A stretch of DNA of 5,734 bases from JAPLDA01 sp043783155. Its GTDB lineage: Bacteria > Bacteroidota > Bacteroidia > AKYH767-A > 2013-40CM-41-45. The DNA lies in assembly GCA_043783155.1 (NCBI GenBank), contig JAYVZS010000044.1:1-5734 (forward strand), given 5' to 3'. Positions 1-5,708 of this stretch are shown piece by piece (positions within the stretch are counted from its first letter, which is position 1; each line of letters opens with the position of its first letter). The translations under genes were made by a program, and so were the position numbers. Under the pieces are notes generated by a model that was given only the letters and a program-made list of their open reading frames with translations, was not told the DNA's origin and did no database searches.

Positions 1-140
1 GTAATTTTCAAAAAAAATAATTTCCTTTTTTTTGCTTGAGAACGAAATCATAAGTCGCGAAATCAGCATGAATTTCATTAATTGCGACTAAACGTTAAAC
101 AAAGAAATCATTCTGGATCATCACTCATACTAAAGGATGA
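1..140. other. AT-rich non-coding stretch left of the gene remnant
   Basis: No frame reads as protein here. There are A and T runs at 11-33 and a weak inverted repeat, AGTCGC (53-58) with GCGACT (84-89), nested around GAAAT (59-63) and ATTTC (72-76). A second weak one, ATCATC (117-122) with GATGAT (136-141), runs into TTTTT at 141-145, but its stem is AT-rich and short. I see no gene, promoter or RNA that I would defend. It may be degraded sequence of the former gene whose remnant lies at 141-335. Confidence 0.5.
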
Positions 141-335
141 TTTTTAAAATATAGGGTGGATTTAGGTGAACAGAATTGCATTGGCAATGGATGCGGTAGC
201 TTTTACTTCCCGACTCAAACATCCGGTCAATCCTATTACATAGTAATCAGGCATCGTAATTCAATTGCAACCTGGAGCAAATATCCTATACTGTTTAATT
301 CTTCAAATATAAATTTTGATTTTACGAGACCTTAA
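141..335 (+). pseudogene. Remnant of a Bacteroidota secreted-protein domain ('YYIVIRHRNSIATWS' type), truncated at both ends
   Basis: An open frame follows the TGA at 138-140 and reads to TAA at 333-335 with no ATG. From about residue D7 (159) it gives coherent protein: GNGCGSFYFPTQTSGQ, then SYYIVIRHRNSIATWS, then KYPILF, and ending NFDFTRP. The block S-Y-Y-I-V-x-R/K-H-R-N-S-I-x-T-W-S, then P-x-x-F, then Y/F-D-F-T is one I recognise from large Bacteroidota secreted proteins. There it is normally preceded by a long stalk and followed by about 70 more residues, often with a calcium-binding SGDVNQDG segment. Both are missing here: an in-frame stop precedes it and TAA directly follows the block. 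No start codon or leader suits it. Best read as a decayed leftover of a once longer + strand gene converging on the giant gene; a short functional protein is unlikely. The family recognition is from memory. Confidence 0.7.
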
Positions 336-377
336 ATAAGTATGAATGAAAGGTAAGTGATGATTCACAACCATCCC
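336..377. other. Short intergenic gap between remnant and giant gene 3' ends
   Basis: The 42 bases between two converging 3' ends. The only structure is a 12-base palindrome with a four-base-pair stem, GTGA (357-360) with TCAC (365-368), and a longer-range AAGGTA (350-355) with TACCTT (379-384) that reaches into the end of the giant gene. There is no T-run on either strand after these, so no convincing rho-independent terminator is visible for the giant gene. Confidence 0.45.
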
Positions 378-3300
378 CTACCTTATCAGCGTAACACCAC
401 CCGTCACGATCTGCTTATCGAATTTTGAATCTTTCAGATCGATGCGATAAATATACATTCCGACAGGTGCTAATTCTTTTCCACCTTTAATAGTTCCTGT
501 CCACGGGTTTAAAGGTCCGCCAACGAAAATTTCATTTCCCCACCGGTCGTAAATGATCATTTCAAAATCGGTGATGCTGGAACCCATCGGTGAAAAGGTT
601 TCATTTTTCCCGTCTCCATTTGGTGAAAAAGAATTCGGAACAAAGAATGCAAGATCTTCTTTCACGATAATTCTGAAGCTAACGGTATCAGTACATCCGG
701 CTACGTTTAGTACAACCAACGAAACATCATACGTTCCTGTAGCCGGAAATCTATGAGCCGGGTTTTGAACAGTACTTGTATCGCCATCACCGAAATGCCA
801 TAGCCAGTTAATTGCATGTGCAGATAAATCTGTAAAGGTAACTTCAGGATTTAACGAAGTAGGATCATTCGGACTATAACTATATAGTGCCGTAGGAGCA
901 GGTTTTATAGTAACCAAAACGGATGCTGTAGCCAGAGGAGAAGCACATGCGTCGGTAGCGGAAACAGTATATGTTGTTGTGACCACCGGAGTAACAGTTA
1001 CTGTTCCTGAATTGCCGGCTGCATGATCCCAGGAATAATTGTATGGTGCGCCCTTGCCACCACTGGCAATTGCCTGAAGCACAACGGGTGTTTTCGGACA
1101 AACGTCTGCATTGCCGGTTGCTATAACATTTACCAATGGATACGTACTAATCAAAATACTATTTGACGCAGTTGTAACCGATGTTATACACATTTCATTG
1201 GAGGTCATTTGAACTGTAACCGCATCACCTTGTACCAATGCTGAAGAAGTAAACGAGGAATTGTTTCCTCCATTCGCAATGCCATTTACTGTCCATTGAT
1301 AGGAAGGAGTGGTGCCACCGTTTACAGGCGTGGCTAGAAATACAATAGAAGCACCCACACAAATGGTATCCGGCGGAGTGGAAGTGATGCTTACGGAAGG
1401 TGTTACGAATGGGTGAATGGTTAGTGTTACCGGTGAGGAAACCGCATTGACAGGGGAGGAGCAAACTGCGTTTGAAGTCAGCGAAACAGTAACAACATCA
1501 CCTGTATTTAATGTTGATGAAGCGAAAGAAGAGGAATTTGTTCCGGCATTTCCTGCATTCACATGCCATTGATAAACGGGCGCAGTGCCACCGTTTTGAG
1601 TAATAGCAGTGAACTGTAAATTATCTCCGACGCAAGCCGTATCGTTCGGGCTTACCTGTACACTAACGGCAGGAGTTACAGAGGGAGTCACACTCATTAT
1701 AATTGAATCGGTTACGGTGGCAGGCAATGCGCAATTTATATTCGATGTCATTCTCACTCTGACAATATCATTGTTCAGGAAAGATGCGATTGTAATGCTG
1801 TCGAAAGTTGCTCCTGCGATAGGTGCACCGTTTATTAACCATTGATAAGATGGAATCGTTCCGCCGTTCGTTGGTGAAGCAGCAAAGTGTACGGCTGTTC
1901 CGGCGCAAATAATTCCGGCCGGGTTAGCAGCGATTGAAACGGCGGGAGCAATGGATGCATTTACTGTAACAACAGACGATGTTGTATCTCTGATCGGCGA
2001 TGCGCACGATAAAGAAGATGTCATGATAACAGAGATCGAATCACTGTTGTTTAGTAGCGACGACGAATATGAATTTCCAGTTCCCGTTGATGAACCGTTC
2101 AAATACCATTGATACGTCGGAGTGCTTCCTCCATTCGTTGGATTGGCAGTAAATGTAACCGGTGTTCCATTACAAAAAATAAATCCGGGGTTTGCTGTGA
2201 TGGCAACTACCGGAGCAACATTGGTAATGGTTGTCGCATGTATGGTGTCCGTTACTATTGATGGTGATGCGCAGCCGAAAGCGGAAGTCATGGTCACTTT
2301 AATAATGTCTCCGTTAATGATCCCTGCGATTGAAAATGTATCGCTGTTTACGCCTCCGTTAATTCCGTTCAGGTTCCATTGATATGATGGTGAGCTTCCT
2401 CCGAATGTTGGTACTGCTGTGAAAATAACATTGGCTCCTATGCAATACGGCGGAGGAGGAGTTGATATAATGTTTACAGTTGGAAGCACAGAAGAGATGA
2501 CTGTCACAACCATTTGTCTGCTTATTGCCGGCAACGTCAGGCAAGGATAATTTGATGTCATCGTCACCAGGATGGTTGAGGTGCTGTTTAGTGAAACTGA
2601 AAATGTATCGCTGTTGGTTCCTGCATTCACTCCATTCACTTTCCATTGATACGAAGGAGATGTTCCTCCGTTGGTTGGAATTGCGGTGAAGACAACGTTC
2701 GATCCGGTACAGACAGTATCATTCGGACTAACACTGATGTTTACAACCGGCGCAACATTCGGCACCATACGCATGGTAACAGAGTCGGCGGAAATTATCG
2801 GAGTTGCACAGGTGCTGCTGGAAGTCATGGTGACTCTGATCACATTTCCGTTTGAGATTGTATTCGTTGAATAACTATTGAAAACAGCACCTGCAATCGG
2901 AACATTATTCAGCGACCATTGATAAGCAGGAGTTCCTCCGCCATTCACAGGCGTCGCATTAAACTGAACATTTGTTCCCGCGCAAACAGTGTCATTGGGC
3001 AGCGGTATTATACTCACACCTGCAACAACCGTTGGGAAAACGACTGTATGAACGGTGTCATTTGCAGTCAATGGAGACGCGCATGTTAGATTCGAGGTCA
3101 AAGTAACTCCGACTATATTTCCACTGGTCAGATTTGAAATGGATATAGTATCACTGTTGGTACCGATATTACTTCCGTTTAACTGCCATTGATACGAAGG
3201 ATTACTTCCACCGTATGTTGGTGTCGCGGTAAAGACAACGGTGGTTCCTGTACAAAAAGGAGGAACAATATTAGATGTAATATTAACTGTGGGGATTGCT

Positions 3301-5450
3301 CCTGATGTAACGGAAAAAATAACCTGTCCGCTTGCAGTGGCAGATGTGACACACGGAGAGTTCGATGTTAAGGTAACTGAAACAGTTGATGAGCTGCTTA
3401 GTGCGACAGAAAAAGTGTCGCTGTTGGTTCCGGCATTCACGCCATTTATTTTCCATTGATACGACGGCAATGTTCCACCATTCACAGGAGTTGCCGTAAA
3501 CACAACGGTTGTTCCGGTGCAGACAGGTCCGGGAACACTTGAGGTAACAGTTACCGAAGGAGTTAATGTACTGTCGATGTTGATGGTTTGCTGTGACGGA
3601 AAAATGCAGGTGCCGTTCGGGTAATTTAAAGTTGCGGTGTATATACCTTGTGTTGCGTACTGTATAACGACAGATTGGCTGTTGTTGACGGCAGGATTGT
3701 TAGAGCCGGGAAACTGCCAGTCATAATTCGCCGCTGGTCCTGCACCAAGTCCGGTGAATGTAATGTTTTGTCCGATGCAAGCCGGGTTCGGTGTAGCTGT
3801 AAAACCGGGATTGGTATTCGGAGTTACCGTTACAGTTGTAGAATCCTGTTCATTAATAAAGCAGGCATCAGAAGCGAGAATGTGATAGACGGTAGTTGTA
3901 AGTGGTGCAACGAGGATGCTGTCATTCGTGGAACCGGTAGGTGTCCATAAATATGTATACGGAGGAACGCCGCCTGTGCATGTAACGACAAGATTCGTAT
4001 CAACTCCTGCGCACATCAGTAAATTGGGAGTAAGCGTTGAGATGGAAAATGTTTCTCCGACAATTGTCATAGTCCAGGCGGATGCGGCGGCAATGCAGGC
4101 GGAACTGCAACCAAGAGAAGGATCCTGGTTACAGCGATAAAAGTTCATCGTGAAATTCATGTTGTAAGAACTGCATTGAGGCGGAGGGAGACAAGGAGCA
4201 AAATCACTCATCAGTGATTGCACGCCTGACACGCATGTGCCTGCAAACGGTAATCCGCATGATATTGCTCCTGCCGCCGGACTTCGACAGGCGCCATAAT
4301 TAAAGCTGATTCCTCCGTCTGTCATCACGCATAATCCCCCGGTAGTATAATCAAAGCTAAACCTGATATCAGTGATCGTACAATTGACAGGACTCGGTAA
4401 AGCAAAGTTATAGGTGCAGCCATTTGTCCAGCAGGCGGCACTATATCTTGACCCGGTTATCGCTCCAGCCGCAAACGAACCTGATGTACTTACAATCGGG
4501 TCAATGATAACAGGGTATATAGTATTTGCAGCATTTAGCCAGGAGATGGGTATATAAGTAAGTAATTCACCAGCCGGATTTACTTTGTTCCCGAGTTTAA
4601 TGATATTTCTTTGCCCTCCGGCATCATAAGCAACACTGGGAAAAATCCGGAAATATTCCTGTTGTTCATCGTTTAAAATAATGTCTCCGAATAAATGACC
4701 ATCTTCATTTTTTTCGGTTTCATCCAGGTTGAATGACATCCCGGAAGGCAGCACAAATTTTTGTTTCATTACCAGCCATCCATCGCTATAGAGAAGACGA
4801 CCGTTCAGAATAAAATTTGTTTTCATCTTTCCTTCAAATGCAATCATCTGGAGATCGACACCGGGATAGAAATCTTTGACCAAAACTCCGTCGTCGCCCG
4901 CTGTAAAATGACTCCAGTCGGGTGTTCCGAGCGAATGTGTTTTTCCTTCCCGATCCACATGATTCAATTCAAGATTTTTATTGAAACGGATTTCTTTATT
5001 CTGATTCCGGATGGAAGAAAATTTCTCTTTGAGATTAACTGCAACAGGGTTCGGTTGATCAGATGCTTCAAAAACGTTTTCAGATTTCGGTTTCAACCTG
5101 TAGTTTATTTCCCTCCACCATCCTGAGGGATCCAGGTAATTAATGGCACTGTATGATTGCATCTGGTAAAACCGTTTTCCGGCCGTTCCCTTTTCCACAA
5201 AATATCGGGAAGAGGCATCTCGATGATCTTCCAGTTCAATGCAGTCTTCACATGGTTTATTATAAGGAAGAATCCCATAATCAGGATGCAACCTGAATGG
5301 TTCAGGTGTGAGCAAATCAAGTTCGTGACCGGTATTTTTTACAGGCGTTGAAAAAGAAGAAAAATTAAATTGTCTTTGATTGGGATTTACAGCACCTATC
5401 AAAGCAGAAGTTGTAGCCAGAAAAAAAATCAATAATAAAATTCTTCTCAT
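378..5450 (-). CDS. Giant secreted multidomain Ig-like/PKD repeat protein with T9SS type B (CHU_C) sorting domain, probable adhesin
   Basis: The gene encodes 1,690 residues ending in TAG. Domain order: signal peptide (1-20), unrecognised N-terminal domain (21-320), Cys-rich domain (321-466), Ig-like (467-546), PKD-like (547-629), nine Ig-like repeats (630-1438), Ig-like (1439-1517), PKD (1518-1599), C-terminal sorting domain (1600-1690). The start is well supported: ATG is followed at once by a basic-hydrophobic signal peptide, an in-frame TAA lies 18 bases upstream (5469-5471), and a promoter lies just beyond. The leader before ATG is A-rich (ACAAACTTA) with no Shine-Dalgarno sequence, as is usual in Bacteroidota. 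Family knowledge: proteins with this C-terminus are carried across the outer membrane by T9SS, and many are adhesins or gliding-related surface proteins. Inference: the Ig/PKD run is a long stalk and the N-terminal domains are the functional head. No catalytic motif was seen. No other gene shares its operon within the window. It could equally be a released matrix protein. The frame and sorting class are near certain; the adhesin role is not. Confidence 0.95.
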   Translation of the reverse strand: MRRILLLIFFLATTSALIGAVNPNQRQFNFSSFSTPVKNTGHELDLLTPEPFRLHPDYGILPYNKPCEDCIELEDHRDASSRYFVEKGTAGKRFYQMQSYSAINYLDPSGWWREINYRLKPKSENVFEASDQPNPVAVNLKEKFSSIRNQNKEIRFNKNLELNHVDREGKTHSLGTPDWSHFTAGDDGVLVKDFYPGVDLQMIAFEGKMKTNFILNGRLLYSDGWLVMKQKFVLPSGMSFNLDETEKNEDGHLFGDIILNDEQQEYFRIFPSVAYDAGGQRNIIKLGNKVNPAGELLTYIPISWLNAANTIYPVIIDPIVSTSGSFAAGAITGSRYSAACWTNGCTYNFALPSPVNCTITDIRFSFDYTTGGLCVMTDGGISFNYGACRSPAAGAISCGLPFAGTCVSGVQSLMSDFAPCLPPPQCSSYNMNFTMNFYRCNQDPSLGCSSACIAAASAWTMTIVGETFSISTLTPNLLMCAGVDTNLVVTCTGGVPPYTYLWTPTGSTNDSILVAPLTTTVYHILASDACFINEQDSTTVTVTPNTNPGFTATPNPACIGQNITFTGLGAGPAANYDWQFPGSNNPAVNNSQSVVIQYATQGIYTATLNYPNGTCIFPSQQTINIDSTLTPSVTVTSSVPGPVCTGTTVVFTATPVNGGTLPSYQWKINGVNAGTNSDTFSVALSSSSTVSVTLTSNSPCVTSATASGQVIFSVTSGAIPTVNITSNIVPPFCTGTTVVFTATPTYGGSNPSYQWQLNGSNIGTNSDTISISNLTSGNIVGVTLTSNLTCASPLTANDTVHTVVFPTVVAGVSIIPLPNDTVCAGTNVQFNATPVNGGGTPAYQWSLNNVPIAGAVFNSYSTNTISNGNVIRVTMTSSSTCATPIISADSVTMRMVPNVAPVVNISVSPNDTVCTGSNVVFTAIPTNGGTSPSYQWKVNGVNAGTNSDTFSVSLNSTSTILVTMTSNYPCLTLPAISRQMVVTVISSVLPTVNIISTPPPPYCIGANVIFTAVPTFGGSSPSYQWNLNGINGGVNSDTFSIAGIINGDIIKVTMTSAFGCASPSIVTDTIHATTITNVAPVVAITANPGFIFCNGTPVTFTANPTNGGSTPTYQWYLNGSSTGTGNSYSSSLLNNSDSISVIMTSSLSCASPIRDTTSSVVTVNASIAPAVSIAANPAGIICAGTAVHFAASPTNGGTIPSYQWLINGAPIAGATFDSITIASFLNNDIVRVRMTSNINCALPATVTDSIIMSVTPSVTPAVSVQVSPNDTACVGDNLQFTAITQNGGTAPVYQWHVNAGNAGTNSSSFASSTLNTGDVVTVSLTSNAVCSSPVNAVSSPVTLTIHPFVTPSVSITSTPPDTICVGASIVFLATPVNGGTTPSYQWTVNGIANGGNNSSFTSSALVQGDAVTVQMTSNEMCITSVTTASNSILISTYPLVNVIATGNADVCPKTPVVLQAIASGGKGAPYNYSWDHAAGNSGTVTVTPVVTTTYTVSATDACASPLATASVLVTIKPAPTALYSYSPNDPTSLNPEVTFTDLSAHAINWLWHFGDGDTSTVQNPAHRFPATGTYDVSLVVLNVAGCTDTVSFRIIVKEDLAFFVPNSFSPNGDGKNETFSPMGSSITDFEMIIYDRWGNEIFVGGPLNPWTGTIKGGKELAPVGMYIYRIDLKDSKFDKQIVTGGVTLIR
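381..653 (-). other. T9SS type B C-terminal sorting domain, CHU_C / gliding-motility-associated (residues 1600-1690)
   Basis: All family blocks are present: FFVPNSFSPNGDGKNETFSP (1602-1621), then FEMIIYDRWGNEIF (Y1634, D1635, R1636, W1637, G1638, N1639), then NPWTGTIKGG (W1650), then the PVGMYIYRIDLKD strand, and a terminal strand QIVTGGVTLIR. It is 91 residues, normal for the class. This domain directs secretion through the type IX system and is distinct from the shorter type A tail. In Flavobacterium, type B substrates are known to depend on SprF-like partners; none is seen in this window. No truncation is evident: the final VTLIR before the stop is typical. Confidence 0.97.
654..899 (-). 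other. PKD domain (residues 1518-1599)
   Basis: A canonical PKD domain: PTALYSYSPNDPTSLNPEVTFTD opens it, followed by INWLWHFGDGDTST (W1551, F1553, G1554, D1555, G1556), NPAHRFPATGTYDVSLVV and a closing CTDTVSFRIIVKED. All hallmark strands are present, including W-x-F-G-D-G and G-T-Y-x-V-x-L. PKD domains just before a CHU_C tail are a standard arrangement in Bacteroidota. Role: an extracellular spacer or protein-contact module next to the sorting domain. Confidence 0.93.
900..1136 (-). other. Ig-like / PKD-like domain after the array (residues 1439-1517)
   Basis: Reads VNVIATGNADVCPKTPVVL, then ASGGKGAPYNYSWDHAAGNSG, then TTTYTVSATDACASPL. C1451, W1474 and C1502 have nearly the same spacing as C480, W502 and C530 in the domain before the array. 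It lacks the YQW-NG core of the nine repeats and so is not a tenth unit. Likely a structural spacer between the stalk and the last PKD domain. Confidence 0.8.
1137..3563 (-). repeat. Nine tandem Ig-like repeats, 89-91 residues each (residues 630-1438)
   Basis: Each unit follows the outline x-P-x-V-x-I...C-x-G-x-x-V-x-F-x-A-x-P-x-N-G-G-x-x-P-x-Y-Q-W-x-x-N-G...NSxxFS...V-x-V-x-M-T-S-N-x-x-C. The YQW tyrosines fall at residues 664, 753, 843, 934, 1023, 1113, 1202, 1293 and 1384. Unit lengths in protein order are 89, 90, 91, 89, 90, 89, 91, 91 and 89 residues. Every unit keeps two cysteines (18 of 18) and the W, as expected of Ig folds with one disulfide each. In DNA, unit boundaries fall near 3563, 3296, 3026, 2753, 2486, 2216, 1949, 1676, 1403 and 1137. 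Tandem arrays of this repeat type are common in Bacteroidota surface proteins. Units 1 and 4, and units 2 and 5, are especially alike. Confidence 0.93.
3564..3812 (-). other. PKD-like domain before the array (residues 547-629)
   Basis: Reads PGFTATPNPACIGQNITFTG, then NYDWQFPGSNN (W578, F580), then VVIQYATQGIYTATLNYPNGTC. The W-x-F strand followed by 'YATQGIYTATL' corresponds to the W-x-F-G-D-G and 'GTYxVxLxV' strands of PKD domains. The usual GDG turn is replaced by PGS, so it is a divergent member. Two cysteines lie at the domain's ends. Probably an extracellular spacer. Confidence 0.75.
3813..4052 (-). other. Ig-like / PKD-like domain before the array (residues 467-546)
   Basis: The core runs LMCAGVDTNL, then CTGGVPPYTYLWTPTGS, then TTTVYHILASDACF. 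C480, W502 and C530 give an Ig-type Cys-Trp-Cys spacing, with an extra C491. The GG-PPYTYLW block and the TTTVYHILASDAC strand match a module common in Bacteroidota secreted proteins with CHU_C tails. It is most similar within this protein to residues 1439-1517, which sit on the other side of the repeat array. Likely a structural spacer. Confidence 0.75.
4053..4490 (-). other. Cysteine-rich domain (residues 321-466)
   Basis: About 146 residues with 12 cysteines. Recognisable blocks are SRYSAACWTNGCTYNF, NCTITDIRFSFDY, GGLCVMTDGGISFNYGAC, ISCGLPFAGTC, APCLPPPQCSSYNMNFTM, NFYRCN, LGCSSACI and WTMTIVGE. Alternating hydrophobic strands (DIRFSFDY, NMNFTMNFYR, WTMTIVGE) suggest a disulfide-stabilised beta-sandwich. 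The even Cys count would allow up to six disulfides in the periplasm or outside the cell. I do not recognise a named family; the jelly-roll or lectin-like reading is inference. The boundaries rest on the end of the IIDP strand before it and the start of an Ig-like domain (TFSISTLTPN) after it. Confidence 0.6.
4491..5390 (-). other. N-terminal domain of unknown function (residues 21-320)
   Basis: About 300 residues whose composition differs clearly from the Ser/Thr/Asn/Val-rich remainder. It is rich in charged and aromatic residues (WWREINYRLKPKSENVF, DFYPGVDLQMIAFEGKMKTNF, TPDWSHFTAGDDG). It has a single CxxC pair (C67, C70, in PCEDC) and ends in YPVIIDPIV. The pattern of a 'YPGVDLQ...GKMKTNFIL' strand and a closing 'YPVIIDP' resembles N-terminal beta-rich modules I associate with other large Bacteroidota secreted proteins, but I cannot name a family with certainty. 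No protease, glycosidase or nuclease signature was seen. Because it lies farthest from the C-terminal anchor signal, it is a candidate ligand-binding head together with the Cys-rich domain; that is inference. Confidence 0.6.
5391..5450 (-). other. Sec signal peptide coding segment (residues 1-20)
   Basis: The protein begins MRRILLLIFFLATTSALIGA: two arginines, a hydrophobic core of about nine residues (I4-A12), then a small-residue region. Cleavage is most likely after A20 (before VNPNQ), with A16 as an alternative. There is no lipobox cysteine, so this is a type I rather than a lipoprotein signal. It is needed for Sec export to the periplasm before T9SS takes over. The call rests on the visible n-, h- and c-regions only. 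Confidence 0.9.
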
Positions 5451-5483
5451 TAAGTTTGTTGAATCTGTTTATTCATTCCGCAG

Positions 5484-5514
5484 CAAAAGTACCTGAATTG
5501 ATGAATTACTGCAA
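5484..5514 (-). promoter_or_regulatory. Bacteroidota-type promoter of the giant gene
   Basis: On the minus strand a TTG (5512-5514) is followed after exactly 20 bases by TACTTTTG (5484-5491). This is a full match to the Bacteroidota primary sigma consensus: TTG near -33, a spacer of about 19-21, and TAnnTTTG near -7. Transcription would begin near 5477-5480, giving a leader of about 27-30 bases before the ATG. The leader is A-rich (AACAGATTCAACAAACTTA) and has no Shine-Dalgarno sequence. No operator or riboswitch is seen between promoter and start. Confidence 0.68.
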
Positions 5515-5520
5515 TGTGAA

Positions 5521-5642
5521 TTTACAATTATAGACCCGTAAGTTAAAATTTCTGCGATTTTTTTTGAAAAATATTTGCTGATAAGGAGAATCTTATTTCA
5601 CAGTGATAATTCAATTCAGAATCCTTCTCAAACTTCAATTAA
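5521..5642. other. AT-rich upstream spacer without recognisable gene
   Basis: This stretch lies between the promoter and the right-hand palindromes. It has a T8 run (near 5550-5557) and a short hairpin ATAAG (5581-5585) with CTTAT (5592-5596). No frame reads as protein and no second TAnnTTTG box was found on either strand. It could hold upstream regulatory sequence, but nothing specific can be supported. Confidence 0.5.
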
Positions 5643-5708
5643 ATCAATGAGACTATCGTTTTAGAAACCGCCGCAGGCGGTGCACTGAAACGATTAAGTC
5701 GAATTGAT
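5643..5708. repeat. Long imperfect palindrome (hairpin/cruciform element)
   Basis: The paired arms are, from outside in: ATCAAT (5643-5648) with ATTGAT (5703-5708); a GA/GA internal mismatch; GACT (5651-5654) with AGTC (5697-5700); a TA bulge (5695-5696); ATCGTTT (5655-5661) with AAACGAT (5688-5694); TAG/CTG with one wobble; a small AA/GCA internal loop; and a GC-rich tip ACCGCC (5667-5672) with GGCGGT (5676-5681) around a GCA loop. That is 23 Watson-Crick pairs in the main arms within 66 bases. On the minus strand the tip is followed by TTTCT, so a terminator for a gene entering from the right is possible. A dispersed palindromic (REP-like) element is the other reading. Confidence 0.7.

Noticed and set aside
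53..89. AGTCGC/GCGACT inverted repeat as an operator or attachment site
   Set aside because: Six pairs with a 25-base gap and a competing inner hairpin; too weak, with no associated gene.
117..145. ATCATC/GATGAT hairpin followed by TTTTT as a + strand terminator
   Set aside because: The stem is six mostly A-T pairs with a 13-base loop and there is no intact gene upstream in the window; within chance for AT-rich DNA.
336..384. Rho-independent terminator for the giant gene
   Set aside because: The only hairpins have stems of 4-6 AT-rich pairs and no T-run follows on the minus strand.
1609..3459. Series of + strand open frames of 60-95 codons across the repeat array
   Set aside because: They recur because the opposite-strand repeats recur with the same base pattern. 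Their translations are the antisense image of the Ig-like units, not genes.
1293..3461. Regularly spaced identical 9-mer, considered as a CRISPR-like array
   Set aside because: The spacing is about 270 bases, the 'spacers' are themselves related, and the whole stretch is one continuous coding frame; it is a protein repeat.
4761..5126. 121-codon + strand open frame
   Set aside because: It lies wholly antisense to the N-terminal domain of the giant gene, has no promoter, and its translation shows no coherent domain; a shadow of the real frame.
378..5450. Possible frameshift or sequencing break within the giant gene
   Set aside because: The frame is continuous, and every domain boundary and all nine repeats stay in register from signal peptide to sorting domain.
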